Shown here piece by piece: positions 1-8,692 of a stretch of 64,000 nt of DNA (position 1 is the stretch's first letter; each line of letters opens with the position of its first letter). Below the pieces are notes generated by a model that had not been told where the DNA came from, searched no databases, and saw only the letters and a program-made list of their open reading frames with translations. A program made the translations under genes and the position numbers. Where the stretch lies: NCBI GenBank assembly GCA_018384175.1, contig JAHAZB010000114.1, positions 1 to 64,000 on the forward strand. Direction: 5' to 3'. Source of the stretch: Eubacteriales bacterium. GTDB taxonomy: Bacteria; Bacillota; Clostridia; UBA1381.

Positions 1-57
1 GAGAAATATTGTATAATTTATATAATAATAAAAATACACTCCAAAGGAGATGAAAAA

Positions 58-420
58 ATGAAACTCAGCGAGGTCAAGGAAATTCTTGATGCAAAGGTAC
101 TTGCGGGAGAGGATTTGCTCGAACACGAGGTTAATTCTGCTTGTGGCTCTGATTTGATGAGCGATGTGCTTGCTTTTGTCAAGGACAGGGCATTGCTTTT
201 GACAGGCCTTATGAATCCGCAGGTAATACGTACTGCAGAAATGATGGATATAACAGCCATTGTGTTTGTGCGCGGAAAAGAGCCGGATGAGGCGCTTATC
301 AATATGGCGGCGGCGAAGGATATGGTTCTTATGTCAACAGAATATCCCTTATATATTGCTGCCGGTGAGCTATACATAAACGGTCTTGTGGGCAAGAAAA
401 GAGGTACTCAAAATGGCTGA
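58..420 (+). CDS. DRTGG-domain protein (small, HPr-kinase-N-like/regulatory)
   Basis: 120 aa ORF; resembles the second small protein at 2151-2483 (MK(L/V)xE/DxxxxLxxKVLAG...); RBS aaaggag upstream; start of hydrogenase cluster. Confidence 0.7.
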   Translation: MKLSEVKEILDAKVLAGEDLLEHEVNSACGSDLMSDVLAFVKDRALLLTGLMNPQVIRTAEMMDITAIVFVRGKEPDEALINMAAAKDMVLMSTEYPLYIAAGELYINGLVGKKRGTQNG

Positions 421-835
421 TGGACTGAAACTGCATTTTGACGTGGACGGCACGGATTTTACCGTTGCAGGTGAGTGCTCGTCAAAGGTTAAGAAAACCC
501 TTAAGCAGTTAGGCTTTGACCCTGAGCTTATAAGAAGGGTTGCCATTGCGATGTACGAGGGTGAGATAAATATGGTAATTCACGCTAACGGTGGTACGAT
601 TGACGTAGAAATTTCGCCGGAGAGCGTTGTTGTAATATTAAAGGATACCGGCCCTGGAATACCTGATTTAGATAAGGCGATGCAGGAGGGATTTTCTACT
701 GCGTCCAATACTGTCAGAGAGCTTGGCTTTGGCGCAGGTATGGGTCTGCCGAATATGAAAAAGTATACCGATAAAATGGAGGTTGATACTGTTCCGGGAG
801 TTGGAACGACGGTAACGTTATCGGTGATAGTATAG
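413..835 (+). CDS. ATP-binding protein, RsbW/anti-sigma-like HATPase
   Basis: ORF with HATPase motifs (NMVIHANGG, DTGPGIPD, GFGAGMGLPNMKKYTD); ATG at 413 overlaps the upstream stop. Confidence 0.75.
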   Translation: MADGLKLHFDVDGTDFTVAGECSSKVKKTLKQLGFDPELIRRVAIAMYEGEINMVIHANGGTIDVEISPESVVVILKDTGPGIPDLDKAMQEGFSTASNTVRELGFGAGMGLPNMKKYTDKMEVDTVPGVGTTVTLSVIV

Positions 836-841
836 CAGAAA

Positions 842-2161
842 GTGAGGGTAATACTGATGGGCGAAAAGAAAGAGTGGCATTCGGTAACACTTGACCAGGA
901 TATATGTAAAGGTTGTACCAATTGCCTGAAGAACTGTCCCACTCAGGCTATTCGCATACAAAACTCTAAGGCGAAAATATTAAAGGAACGCTGTATCGAC
1001 TGCGGTGTGTGCATAAGGGTGTGTCCGTATCACGCGAAAAAGGCAGTAACAGACAGCCTTGATATACCCGATACATACAAATATAAAGTGGCTCTTATTG
1101 CGCCTGCTTTTTACGGACAGTTTTCACGTGCGGAAAATATCGGAATGATACTTTCGGCGGTTAGAAAAATGGGTTTTGATGACGTGTTTGAGGTTGCAAG
1201 AGGTGCTCAGGCTATAAGTGAGCGCACACGTGAGCTTTTAGAGTCCGGCGAGCTTCTCAAACCGACAATATCATCTGCTTGTCCGGCTGTGGTTAAGCTT
1301 ATTACAATTCGTTTCCCGAATCTTATCAGCCATATAATTCCGCTAAAAGCACCTATGGAAATTGCTGCGGCTATGGCAAGACGTGAAGCTGTAAAGAAGA
1401 CAGGACTTAAGCCGGAGGAAATTGCGATAATCTTTGTAAGCCCATGTGCGGCTAAAGCTACCGAGGTGCGTCTTGCAAAAACTGACGGCAAATCGGATGT
1501 TGATTTTGTGGTGTCCATGAAAGAGGTTTATCTAAAAATGGCACAGCAGATAGGCAAGATGACGGAGGAGGATATCGACAGAGGAAGTGTTTCCGGTAAG
1601 GAAAGTATTCTCTGGGCAGTTTCGGGCGGCGAGGCAAATGCGACACATACCGAACGCAATATTTCGGTTGACGGCATTGATAATGTCATCAGAGTTCTGG
1701 AGGATATGGACGACGAAAAGCTTAAGGATATAGATTATATCGAGGCACTTGCATGCCCAGGTGGTTGTGTGGGTGGTCCGCTTACTGCAGAGAATAACTT
1801 TGTTGCAAGGTCGAGACTGAGTGCTTTGGTTAAATCTATTGCAGATGTCGGAGAGAGTGTAGACAGTGATATTGGAGCGGCTTGGGACAGACCGATAGTT
1901 TACAGACCGGTTATGAAGCTGAACACTGATATGAAGCGTGCGATGGAAATGATAATGAAAATAGATGAGTTCTGCGAGAATTTGCCGGGACTTGACTGTG
2001 GCTCGTGCGGTTCGCCAAGCTGTCGTTGCTTTGCGGAAGATGTTGTTAAGGGTTATGCAAATCCCGACGATTGTGTATTCCGTTTGAAGGAACGAATGCT
2101 TGACTTTAAGGAAAAATATGAAAAGCTTATGGAGGAAAGGAGCGAACAAGATGAAGGTTAA
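842..2161 (+). CDS. [Fe-Fe] hydrogenase-like protein: 2x[4Fe-4S] ferredoxin + hydrogenase large-subunit C-terminal domain + C-terminal CxxCxxxxC FeS domain (putative sensory type)
   Basis: CKGCTNCLKNCP, CIDCGVCIRVCP; altered H-cluster motifs SSACPAVVKL / SPCAAKATE / ALACPGGCVGGP; C-terminal LDCGSCGSPSCRCFAEDVVKG. Confidence 0.8.
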   Translation: MRVILMGEKKEWHSVTLDQDICKGCTNCLKNCPTQAIRIQNSKAKILKERCIDCGVCIRVCPYHAKKAVTDSLDIPDTYKYKVALIAPAFYGQFSRAENIGMILSAVRKMGFDDVFEVARGAQAISERTRELLESGELLKPTISSACPAVVKLITIRFPNLISHIIPLKAPMEIAAAMARREAVKKTGLKPEEIAIIFVSPCAAKATEVRLAKTDGKSDVDFVVSMKEVYLKMAQQIGKMTEEDIDRGSVSGKESILWAVSGGEANATHTERNISVDGIDNVIRVLEDMDDEKLKDIDYIEALACPGGCVGGPLTAENNFVARSRLSALVKSIADVGESVDSDIGAAWDRPIVYRPVMKLNTDMKRAMEMIMKIDEFCENLPGLDCGSCGSPSCRCFAEDVVKGYANPDDCVFRLKERMLDFKEKYEKLMEERSEQDEG

Positions 2162-2483
2162 GGACATAATTGATGCGCTGAATTTGAAAGTTTCGGCAGG
2201 TGCAACGGGGGTTGACGGTGAGGTTAGCGGCTGCTACATAGGAGACCTTTTAAGCCTTGCAATGAGCAGTCTTAAAGAGAACAATGTGTGGGTAACTATA
2301 CAGACTAATGTAAATATTGTTGCTGTATCGGTGCTTGTTGAGGGTGCGTGCGTTATACTCTGTGATGGGCAGGAGCCTGATGATGCGGCTAAGAAGAAGG
2401 CAGACAATGAAGGCGTGCCAATCCTTTCTACCGAAAAAACTGCATATGAGGTTGCGGCAGAGCTGAGCAGGCTCGGTGTATAG
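2151..2483 (+). CDS. DRTGG-domain protein
   Basis: ORF starting MKVKDIIDALNLKVSAG; paralogue of 58-420 product. Confidence 0.7.
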   Translation: MKVKDIIDALNLKVSAGATGVDGEVSGCYIGDLLSLAMSSLKENNVWVTIQTNVNIVAVSVLVEGACVILCDGQEPDDAAKKKADNEGVPILSTEKTAYEVAAELSRLGV

Positions 2484-2495
2484 GGGGCGAAGAGG

Positions 2496-3203
2496 ATAAA
2501 ACTTTACTATGATATGCATATCCACTCGGCTCTCTCGCCATGCGGTGATAATGATATGACACCTAACAATATTGTGAATATGTCTATTATCAAGGGGCTT
2601 GATATGATTGCTGTAACCGACCATAATTCCTGCGGTAATGTAGCGGCTGTTATGGCGGCGGCAGGTGAAAATCTGCTTGTTGTACCGGGAATGGAGGTAG
2701 AAACCTCAGAGGAAGTACATATTGTATGTTATTTTCCGACACTTGAGCAGGCAATCAGAATGGAGGAGGTTATAAAAAACAGTATGACTCCTGTACAAAA
2801 TCGACCTGAAATATTCGGAAGGCAGTTCTATATAAACGAATTGGATGAGATTATTGGCGAGGAGGAAAATCTTCTTGTGAGTGCATCCGGACTGGATATC
2901 TATGAGGTTGTGGCATATGCTGAAAAATTTGGCGGAGTGGCAGTTCCTGCGCATATCGACCGCACGAGCTATTCCGTTTTGTCAAATCTTGGTTTTATGC
3001 CACCTGATTTGCGTGTGTCGGCACTTGAAATTACTGCCAAAAACCGTGCAAGATTTGAAAATGACTACAAGAATTTTCAAATTCTTACAAATTCCGATGC
3101 ACATTATCTCGAAAATATAGCGGAAAGGGAGTATAGTGTCGAATTAGAGGGCAAAAATGCACAATCATTCATTGAGTTTTTGTGCAAAAACAACCAAATT
3201 TGA
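2496..3203 (+). CDS. PHP-domain metal-dependent phosphoesterase
   Basis: DMHIHSALSPCGD, AVTDHNSCGN, AVPAHIDR, NSDAHY motifs. First in-frame ATG is 2514; the reading frame plus likely N-terminus MKLYYDMHIHS points to ATA at 2496. Confidence 0.8.
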   Translation: MKLYYDMHIHSALSPCGDNDMTPNNIVNMSIIKGLDMIAVTDHNSCGNVAAVMAAAGENLLVVPGMEVETSEEVHIVCYFPTLEQAIRMEEVIKNSMTPVQNRPEIFGRQFYINELDEIIGEEENLLVSASGLDIYEVVAYAEKFGGVAVPAHIDRTSYSVLSNLGFMPPDLRVSALEITAKNRARFENDYKNFQILTNSDAHYLENIAEREYSVELEGKNAQSFIEFLCKNNQI

Positions 3204-3303
3204 TTGTTTAAAAAAAATGATAGAAATTTCACAAATAGTATGATATAATATTTTAGATATAGTTATGTAATAAAATACATAAGTAATGACAGGAGGTCTA
3301 TAA

Positions 3304-3792
3304 ATGGAAAAAACTGCAACATTGCCATTTAAGGGCACAAAGGAGCAGGAGGCAAAGCTGATGGAGGTTATTGCCGAACACAAGGGTCAGAAGGGCGCAA
3401 CAATTCCCGTGCTTCATAAGGCACAGGAAATCTACGGCTATCTTCCCATTGAGGTTCAGACCATGATTGCAGAGGGACTTGATGTACCCCTTGCAGAGAT
3501 TTATGGCGTTGTAACCTTTTACACACAGTTCTCTCTTAATCCGAAGGGTGAGTATCAGATTGGCGTATGCCTTGGAACTGCTTGCTATGTTAAGGGCTCG
3601 GGAGATATTCTCGAGGAGATTAAGGAAATTTTGAAGATTGATGTTGGTGAGTGCACACCGGACGGTAAGTTCTCTTTGGAGGCTACCCGTTGTGTAGGTG
3701 CGTGCGGTCTTGCTCCAGTTGTAACCATCAATGATGATGTTTACGGTCGTCTTAACAAGGGCGAAATCGGCGCAATTTTAGCTAAGTATTGA
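3304..3792 (+). CDS. hydC: NADH-dependent hydrogenase subunit, NuoE/HydC-like [2Fe-2S] thioredoxin-fold protein
   Basis: 162 aa; GVCLGTACYVKGS, CVGACGLAPVV; upstream of NuoF- and HydA-like genes. Confidence 0.88.
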   Translation: MEKTATLPFKGTKEQEAKLMEVIAEHKGQKGATIPVLHKAQEIYGYLPIEVQTMIAEGLDVPLAEIYGVVTFYTQFSLNPKGEYQIGVCLGTACYVKGSGDILEEIKEILKIDVGECTPDGKFSLEATRCVGACGLAPVVTINDDVYGRLNKGEIGAILAKY

Positions 3793-3793
3793 T

Positions 3794-4351
3794 ATGGAAG
3801 AGCTGTCGCTGCATATTCTTGACATAGTGCAGAATTCCGTTGCGGCAAAGGCTGAGCTTATTGAGGTAGAAATAGTTGAGGACATTGAGGCGGACACATT
3901 AACCATTACCATTACCGACAACGGATGCGGAATGTCGGAGGAAATGGTTAAAAAGGTAGTAGACCCGTTTACTACCGGCAGAAAAACACGCCGTGTCGGA
4001 CTTGGAATACCGCTATTTAAGCTTGCAGCTGAGCTGACAGGGGGAGATTTTGAAATAGAGTCGGAGTTGGGAAAGGGAACACGCATTTTGGCAAGGTTCG
4101 GACATTCTCATATCGACCGTCAGCCTCTTGGGGATATTGCGTCAACTATGCATCAGCTTATAGTAATGAACGAGAATACGGATTTTCTCTATGTTCACAA
4201 GGTAAATGGAAACGAATTCAAGCTTGATACCAGAGAAGTAAAAGAAATCCTCGGCGGTGTATCTCTTGCAGAATACGAGGTTATGGTATGGCTTTTGGAA
4301 TATCTTAAGGAAAATGAAGATTCGCTCTATAAAACAGTCGGAAAGGAATGA
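3794..4351 (+). CDS. HATPase domain protein (histidine-kinase-like ATP-binding)
   Basis: ITDNGCGMSEE, TTGRKTRRVGLGIPLFK, GKGTRILARF. Confidence 0.8.
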   Translation: MEELSLHILDIVQNSVAAKAELIEVEIVEDIEADTLTITITDNGCGMSEEMVKKVVDPFTTGRKTRRVGLGIPLFKLAAELTGGDFEIESELGKGTRILARFGHSHIDRQPLGDIASTMHQLIVMNENTDFLYVHKVNGNEFKLDTREVKEILGGVSLAEYEVMVWLLEYLKENEDSLYKTVGKE

Positions 4352-4358
4352 TTAAGTA

Positions 4359-4727
4359 ATGAAGAGTCTTGCTGAATTGCAGGAAATCAGAAACAGAACA
4401 ATTGGCAATCTCACAATGCGTAAAGAGGAAGATGACGCAGTAAGAGTAGTAGTTGGTATGGCTACTTGCGGTATTGCTGCAGGCGCACGTCCTGTTATGA
4501 GCGCTTTTGTTGAGGAGATTGCAAAACGTAACCTGGCAAATGTTACAGTTGCTCAGACAGGTTGTATCGGTGTTTGCCGCTTAGAACCGATTGTTGAGGT
4601 TACACTCCCGGGTCAGGATAAGGTTACTTATGTAAAGATGTCTCCTGAAAAGGTTGCCAGAGTTGTGGCAGAGCACATTGTAAACAAGCAGGTTGTTACC
4701 GAGTACACTATCGGCGCAGCCGAATAA
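4359..4727 (+). CDS. (2Fe-2S) ferredoxin domain protein (hydrogenase accessory subunit)
   Basis: 122 aa; MATCGIAAGA...AQTGCIGVCRLEP; thioredoxin-like ferredoxin. Confidence 0.8.
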   Translation: MKSLAELQEIRNRTIGNLTMRKEEDDAVRVVVGMATCGIAAGARPVMSAFVEEIAKRNLANVTVAQTGCIGVCRLEPIVEVTLPGQDKVTYVKMSPEKVARVVAEHIVNKQVVTEYTIGAAE

Positions 4728-4761
4728 TCTAATATAAATTAAAGAAAGGACAGCATTTACA

Positions 4762-6555
4762 ATGGATATGGTAAGAGCTCACGTCCTTTGCTGCGGCGGT
4801 ACAGGTTGTACTTCTTCAGGTTGTGAAGCCATCATCAAAGAGATGGAAACACAGCTCGCTGCAAACGGACTTGAAAAGGAAATCAAAGTTATCAAAACAG
4901 GTTGTTTCGGTCTTTGTGCACTTGGCCCTGTTATGATTGTTTACCCCGAAGGTTGCTTCTACAGCAGAGTTCAGGTTGGGGATGTTAAGGAAATCGTAGA
5001 GGAGCATCTTTTGAAGGGACGTATTGTAAAACGTCTTCTTTATCAGGAAACTATCGAAGAGGACAACATTAAGAGTCTTAACGAGGTTGACTTCTATAAA
5101 AAGCAGATGCGTATAGCACTTCGTAACTGTGGTGTTATTGACCCTGAAAATATTGATGAATACATAGCTTTTGATGGCTATAAAGCTCTTGGTAAGTGTC
5201 TTACTGAGATGACAAGTGAGGAAGTTATCGAGGAGATTAAAAAATCAGGACTTCGTGGCCGTGGAGGCGGCGGATTCCCGACAGGTCTTAAGTGGCAGTT
5301 CGCTGCTGCTCAGGTTAATGAGCAGAAGTACGTCTGCTGTAACGCCGACGAGGGCGACCCCGGTGCGTTCATGGACCGTTCAATTCTTGAGGGCGACCCC
5401 CATGCAGTAATCGAGGCAATGGCTATTGCAGGGTATGCAATTGGTGCTAATCAGGGTTATGTATATATCCGTGCTGAGTACCCGATTGCTGTTAAGAGAT
5501 TGCAGATTGCTATTGATCAGGCTAAAGAATACGGTTTGCTCGGTAATAATATTTTCGGTACAGACTTCAGCTTCGACCTCGAAATCCGTCTTGGTGCGGG
5601 TGCGTTTGTCTGTGGTGAGGAAACAGCACTTATGACATCTATCGAGGGTAAGAGAGGCGAGCCCAGACCCCGTCCGCCGTTCCCGGCAGTTAAGGGACTT
5701 TGGGAAAGACCGACAATCCTTAATAACGTAGAAACCTATGCAAATATTCCGCAGATTATCAATAACGGTGCTGACTGGTTCACAACTATCGGTACAGAGA
5801 AATCAAAGGGAACAAAGGTATTTGCTCTTGGCGGTAAGATTAACAATACAGGTCTTGTTGAGGTTCCGATGGGAACAACACTTCGTGAGATTGTAGAGGA
5901 AATCGGTGGCGGTATCCCGAACGGCAAGAAGTTCAAGGCTGCTCAGACAGGTGGTCCTTCAGGTGGTTGTATCCCTGCACATCTTATGGATACTCCGATT
6001 GATTACGATTCGCTTATGGCAATCGGCTCAATGATGGGTTCTGGCGGACTTATCGTTATGGACGAGGACAACTGTATGGTTGACATCGCTAAGTTCTTCC
6101 TTGAGTTCACTGTTGATGAGTCATGCGGTAAATGTACACCATGCCGTATCGGTACAAGAAGACTTCTTGAGCTTCTTACAAAGATTACCGACGGTAAGGG
6201 CACAATGGAAGATATTGACAAGCTTGAAGAGCTTTGCTACTCAATTAAAGAGTCATCACTTTGCGGTCTCGGACAGACAGCTCCGAACCCCGTACTTTCA
6301 ACACTTAAGTACTTCCGTGAGGAGTACGAGGCACACGTACGCGATAAGGTCTGTCCTGCAGGTGTATGTAAGGCTTTGTCAAAGTACATTATCGATCCCG
6401 AGAAGTGTAAGGGTTGTAGCCTTTGTGCAAGACAGTGTCCTGTTAATGCAATTTCAGGTGAAATTCGTTCACCGTTTGTCATCGACCAGGATAAGTGTAT
6501 CAAGTGTGGCGCTTGTATGAGCGGTTGTAAGTTCGGTGCTATTTATAAGAAGTAA
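4762..6555 (+). CDS. hydB: NADH-quinone oxidoreductase NuoF-like subunit of hydrogenase (HydB)
   Basis: 597 aa; GLRGRGGGGFPTGLKW, NADEGDPGAFMDRS, CGKCTPCRIGT, C-terminal 2x[4Fe-4S]. Confidence 0.92.
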   Translation: MDMVRAHVLCCGGTGCTSSGCEAIIKEMETQLAANGLEKEIKVIKTGCFGLCALGPVMIVYPEGCFYSRVQVGDVKEIVEEHLLKGRIVKRLLYQETIEEDNIKSLNEVDFYKKQMRIALRNCGVIDPENIDEYIAFDGYKALGKCLTEMTSEEVIEEIKKSGLRGRGGGGFPTGLKWQFAAAQVNEQKYVCCNADEGDPGAFMDRSILEGDPHAVIEAMAIAGYAIGANQGYVYIRAEYPIAVKRLQIAIDQAKEYGLLGNNIFGTDFSFDLEIRLGAGAFVCGEETALMTSIEGKRGEPRPRPPFPAVKGLWERPTILNNVETYANIPQIINNGADWFTTIGTEKSKGTKVFALGGKINNTGLVEVPMGTTLREIVEEIGGGIPNGKKFKAAQTGGPSGGCIPAHLMDTPIDYDSLMAIGSMMGSGGLIVMDEDNCMVDIAKFFLEFTVDESCGKCTPCRIGTRRLLELLTKITDGKGTMEDIDKLEELCYSIKESSLCGLGQTAPNPVLSTLKYFREEYEAHVRDKVCPAGVCKALSKYIIDPEKCKGCSLCARQCPVNAISGEIRSPFVIDQDKCIKCGACMSGCKFGAIYKK

Positions 6556-6572
6556 AGGGAGGCTTAAGCAAG

Positions 6573-8306
6573 ATGGTAAATTTGAAGATAAACGGCATGG
6601 ACGTATCTGTACCTGAGGGTTACACGGTACTCCAGGCAGCAAGAGAAGCCGGAATTGATATTCCTACCCTTTGCTATTTGAAGGACGTATCACAAACCGG
6701 CTCATGCAGAATGTGTGTAGTTGAAATCAAGGGTGCAAGAGCACTTCAGGCAGCGTGTGTATATCCCGTTGCAGAAGGTATTGAGGTTCTGACACATTCT
6801 CCGAGAGTTAAAAAGGCAAGAAAGGCTACGTTGGAGCTGATTTTGTCCAACCACGACAGAAAGTGCTTGACTTGTACAAGAAATCAGAAATGTGAGCTTC
6901 AGACACTTTGTGATGAGCTCGGAGTTAATGATATTCCGTACCTCGGTGTAAGAAATGAATATGACATTGACGACCTTTCAACGTCAATCGTTCGTGATAA
7001 TAATAAGTGCGTACTTTGCCGCCGTTGTGTAAGCGCATGTAAGAACGTACAGACTGTTTCAGTTATTGATACAATGGAACGTGGATTTATCACAAAGGTT
7101 GGCTGTGCTTTTGATAAGTCGCTTTCATCAACTGCTTGTGTAAACTGTGGACAGTGTATCGTAGCTTGTCCTGTTGGTGCACTTCGCGAGAAGGAATCAA
7201 CAGACGTGGTTTGGGACGCAATCGCAGACGAGGATAAGTATGTAATAGTCCAGACGGCTCCTGCAGTAAGAGCGGCTTTGGGCGAGGAGTTCGGCTATGA
7301 AATCGGTACACCTGTAACAGGTAAGATGGTAGCCGCACTCAAGAGACTCGGCTTTGATAAGGCATTTGACACCGATACAGGTGCAGATTTTACAATTATG
7401 GAAGAGGGAACAGAGCTTTTAGACCGTTTGCAGAACGGCGGTAAGCTTCCGCTTATCACGTCTTGCTCACCCGGTTGGATTAAGTTCTGTGAGCATAATT
7501 TCCCTGATTTCCTTGACAATCTTTCAAGCTGTAAATCACCGCATCAGATGTTCGGTGCAATTTTGAAGAGCTACTATGCTAAGAAGGAGGGCATTGACCC
7601 GAAGAAGATGTTTGTCGTTTCGGTTATGCCTTGCGTGGCTAAGAAGTTCGAGTCTTCAAGAGAAGAGATGGAGGCAGATGGTATTCGTGATGTTGATGCA
7701 GTTATCACTACAAGAGAGCTTGCTAAGATGATTAAGCAGTCAGGTATCAAGTTTACAGAGCTTCCTGATGAGGAATTTGACAATCCATTTGAAGAAGCAA
7801 CAGGTGCAGGTGTAATCTTCGGTACAACAGGCGGTGTTACCGAGGCAGCTCTCAGAACTGTATATGAACTTGTTGAGAATAAGACCTTGGACAAGGTTGA
7901 ATTTGAGGCAGTTCGCGGTACAGAGGGTATTAAGGAAGCAACTGTTACACTCGGCGGTAAAGATGTCAGGGTTGCAATCGCTCACGGACTTGGTAATGCA
8001 AGAAAGCTTCTCGATTCGATAAGAAGCGGTGAGAAGAACTACGAATTCATCGAGGTTATGGCCTGTCCTGGTGGCTGTGTAACAGGCGGTGGTCAGCCGA
8101 TTTGCTCGGCTAAGACACATATGGATATAGATGTTAAGGCGACAAGAGCAAAGGCACTTTATAGCGAGGATGAACGTCTTACAATCCGTAAGAGCCACGA
8201 GAACCCCGACGTTAAGAAGATCTATGATGAGTTCCTTGAAAAGCCGGGTTCACACATTGCTCACGAGTTGTTGCACACTCATTATAAAGCACGTCCTAAA
8301 TATTGA
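6573..8306 (+). CDS. hydA: [FeFe] hydrogenase catalytic subunit HydA
   Basis: N-terminal 2Fe-2S; TSCSPGWIKF (L1), VMPCVAKKFE (L2), EVMACPGGCVTGGGQP (L3). Confidence 0.93.
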   Translation: MVNLKINGMDVSVPEGYTVLQAAREAGIDIPTLCYLKDVSQTGSCRMCVVEIKGARALQAACVYPVAEGIEVLTHSPRVKKARKATLELILSNHDRKCLTCTRNQKCELQTLCDELGVNDIPYLGVRNEYDIDDLSTSIVRDNNKCVLCRRCVSACKNVQTVSVIDTMERGFITKVGCAFDKSLSSTACVNCGQCIVACPVGALREKESTDVVWDAIADEDKYVIVQTAPAVRAALGEEFGYEIGTPVTGKMVAALKRLGFDKAFDTDTGADFTIMEEGTELLDRLQNGGKLPLITSCSPGWIKFCEHNFPDFLDNLSSCKSPHQMFGAILKSYYAKKEGIDPKKMFVVSVMPCVAKKFESSREEMEADGIRDVDAVITTRELAKMIKQSGIKFTELPDEEFDNPFEEATGAGVIFGTTGGVTEAALRTVYELVENKTLDKVEFEAVRGTEGIKEATVTLGGKDVRVAIAHGLGNARKLLDSIRSGEKNYEFIEVMACPGGCVTGGGQPICSAKTHMDIDVKATRAKALYSEDERLTIRKSHENPDVKKIYDEFLEKPGSHIAHELLHTHYKARPKY

Positions 8307-8318
8307 TTTTAATTCTAC

Positions 8319-8352
8319 AATCCGCAAGATAGATTCTATCTTGCGGATTTTT
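8319..8352 (+). terminator. Rho-independent terminator after hydA
   Basis: AATCCGCAAGATAGA-TC-TATCTTGCGGATT hairpin followed by T-run. Confidence 0.8.
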
Positions 8353-8449
8353 ATGCCATTGTTTTAATAATAGACAAAAAAGTACCTTGACTACATAGAT
8401 TAAACTTGGTAAAACAAGTTATATAAATTTGATTTGCCGGGGTGGAAAA

Positions 8450-8652
8450 ATGAATTTTAAGAATGTACCAAAAAAATACAGACCAATACCATTCTGGTCA
8501 TGGAATGAAAAGATGAATACAGAAGAAACTAAGTGGCAGATAGAAAAGATGGACGAGCAGGGAATAGGCGGCTTTTTATGCATGCAAGAGGTGGCTTGCA
8601 GACCGAGTATATGGGCGAAGAATGGTGCTTTGCAGAAGTATCGGTTAAGTAA
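8450..8652 (+). pseudogene. Truncated, frameshifted N-terminal remnant of a glycosyl hydrolase (GH106-related, PFWSWN...MHARGG)
   Basis: MNFKNVPKKYRPIPFWSWNEKMNTEETKWQIEKMDEQGIGGF, then a shift at the T5 run (8573-8577) restores MHARGGLQTEYMGEEW; stop shortly after. Confidence 0.75.
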
Positions 8653-8656
8653 ACAA

Positions 8657-8692
8657 AAAAGTGTGTGTTTCGTTTGAACACACACTTTTATT
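8657..8692. terminator. Bidirectional terminator-like hairpin
   Basis: AAAGTGTGTGTT-tcgtttg-AACACACACTTT between convergent remnant and AraC gene. Confidence 0.65.

Noticed and set aside
1532-2167. Long antisense ORFs (e.g. 1532-2167, 7740-8198, 40645-41343)
   Set aside because: They overlap well-supported genes on the opposite strand, lack RBSs and have unprotein-like compositions (Cys/Ser/Ile/His rich); shadow ORFs
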